5,426 nt of DNA, from assembly GCA_013329085.1 (NCBI GenBank), contig DUKX01000008.1, positions 1 to 5,426 on the forward strand, written 5' to 3'. The notes below the pieces were generated by a model, which saw only the letters and a program-made list of their open reading frames with translations, was not told the origin of the DNA and searched no databases. The stretch's first letter is position 1. Every line of letters starts with the position of its first letter. The translations under genes were made by a program, and so were the position numbers. Shown here in pieces: positions 5,379-5,426 of the stretch. This DNA comes from Methanofastidiosum sp. (GTDB taxonomy: Archaea; Methanobacteriota_B; Thermococci; Methanofastidiosales; Methanofastidiosaceae).

Positions 5379-5408
5379 CCTCAAAATTAGTATTTATTCA
5401 AATTTATA
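5379..5408 (-). promoter_or_regulatory. TATA-like box and ribosome binding site of the two-TM protein gene
   Basis: On the minus strand TATAAATT (5408-5401) is followed about 20 bases later by GAGG (5382-5379), then 8 bases and the ATG at 5370. The GAGG spacing is good for translation initiation. The TATA distance predicts a start of transcription close to 5378, which would barely include the GAGG, so either the real promoter lies a little further upstream, towards or past the window edge, or the GAGG is not used. Confidence 0.35.
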
Positions 5409-5426
5409 TCTCTTTCTGATTTGATT

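Overview
The window looks like a stretch of AT-rich archaeal chromosome, most likely from a euryarchaeon. Three things point that way. It carries an STT3/AglB-type oligosaccharyltransferase. Several genes have a TATA-like box 25-30 bases ahead of the start codon, leaving no or almost no 5' leader. The clear ribosome binding sites read AGGTGAT or GAGG, matching the 3' end of archaeal 16S rRNA. I cannot name the genus from sequence alone. No mobile element, CRISPR array, tRNA or rRNA was seen.

Layout: (1) 91-2421, plus strand: a probable two-gene operon of the N-glycosylation enzyme (AglB/STT3) and a 67-residue DUF1232 membrane protein. (2) 2487-2903, minus strand: a YjbQ/UPF0047 protein, convergent with the operon. 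(3) 2904-3121: a 218-base gap with a GC-rich perfect hairpin, a second imperfect hairpin, and a hairpin-plus-T-tract terminator for the next gene. (4) 3122-3577, minus: a universal stress protein, divergent from 3633-4151, plus, a glyoxalase-fold (VOC) protein with a helix-turn-helix-like tail. Their shared 55-base promoter region has one near-symmetrical TATA box inside an inverted repeat. (5) 4174-5370, minus: a two-TM small membrane protein, then a PH-like/SHOCT/zinc-ribbon protein, then a 49-residue zinc-ribbon microprotein whose ribosome binding site overlaps the stop codon of the preceding gene.

Most genes are conserved housekeeping or stress families. The least explained parts are the 4174-5370 cassette, with two similar zinc ribbons in successive genes, and the GC-rich structured island at 2969-3036. 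No single pathway links all the genes. The supported links are the AglB-DUF1232 operon, the divergent USP-VOC pair, and the coupled PH/SHOCT-microprotein pair.
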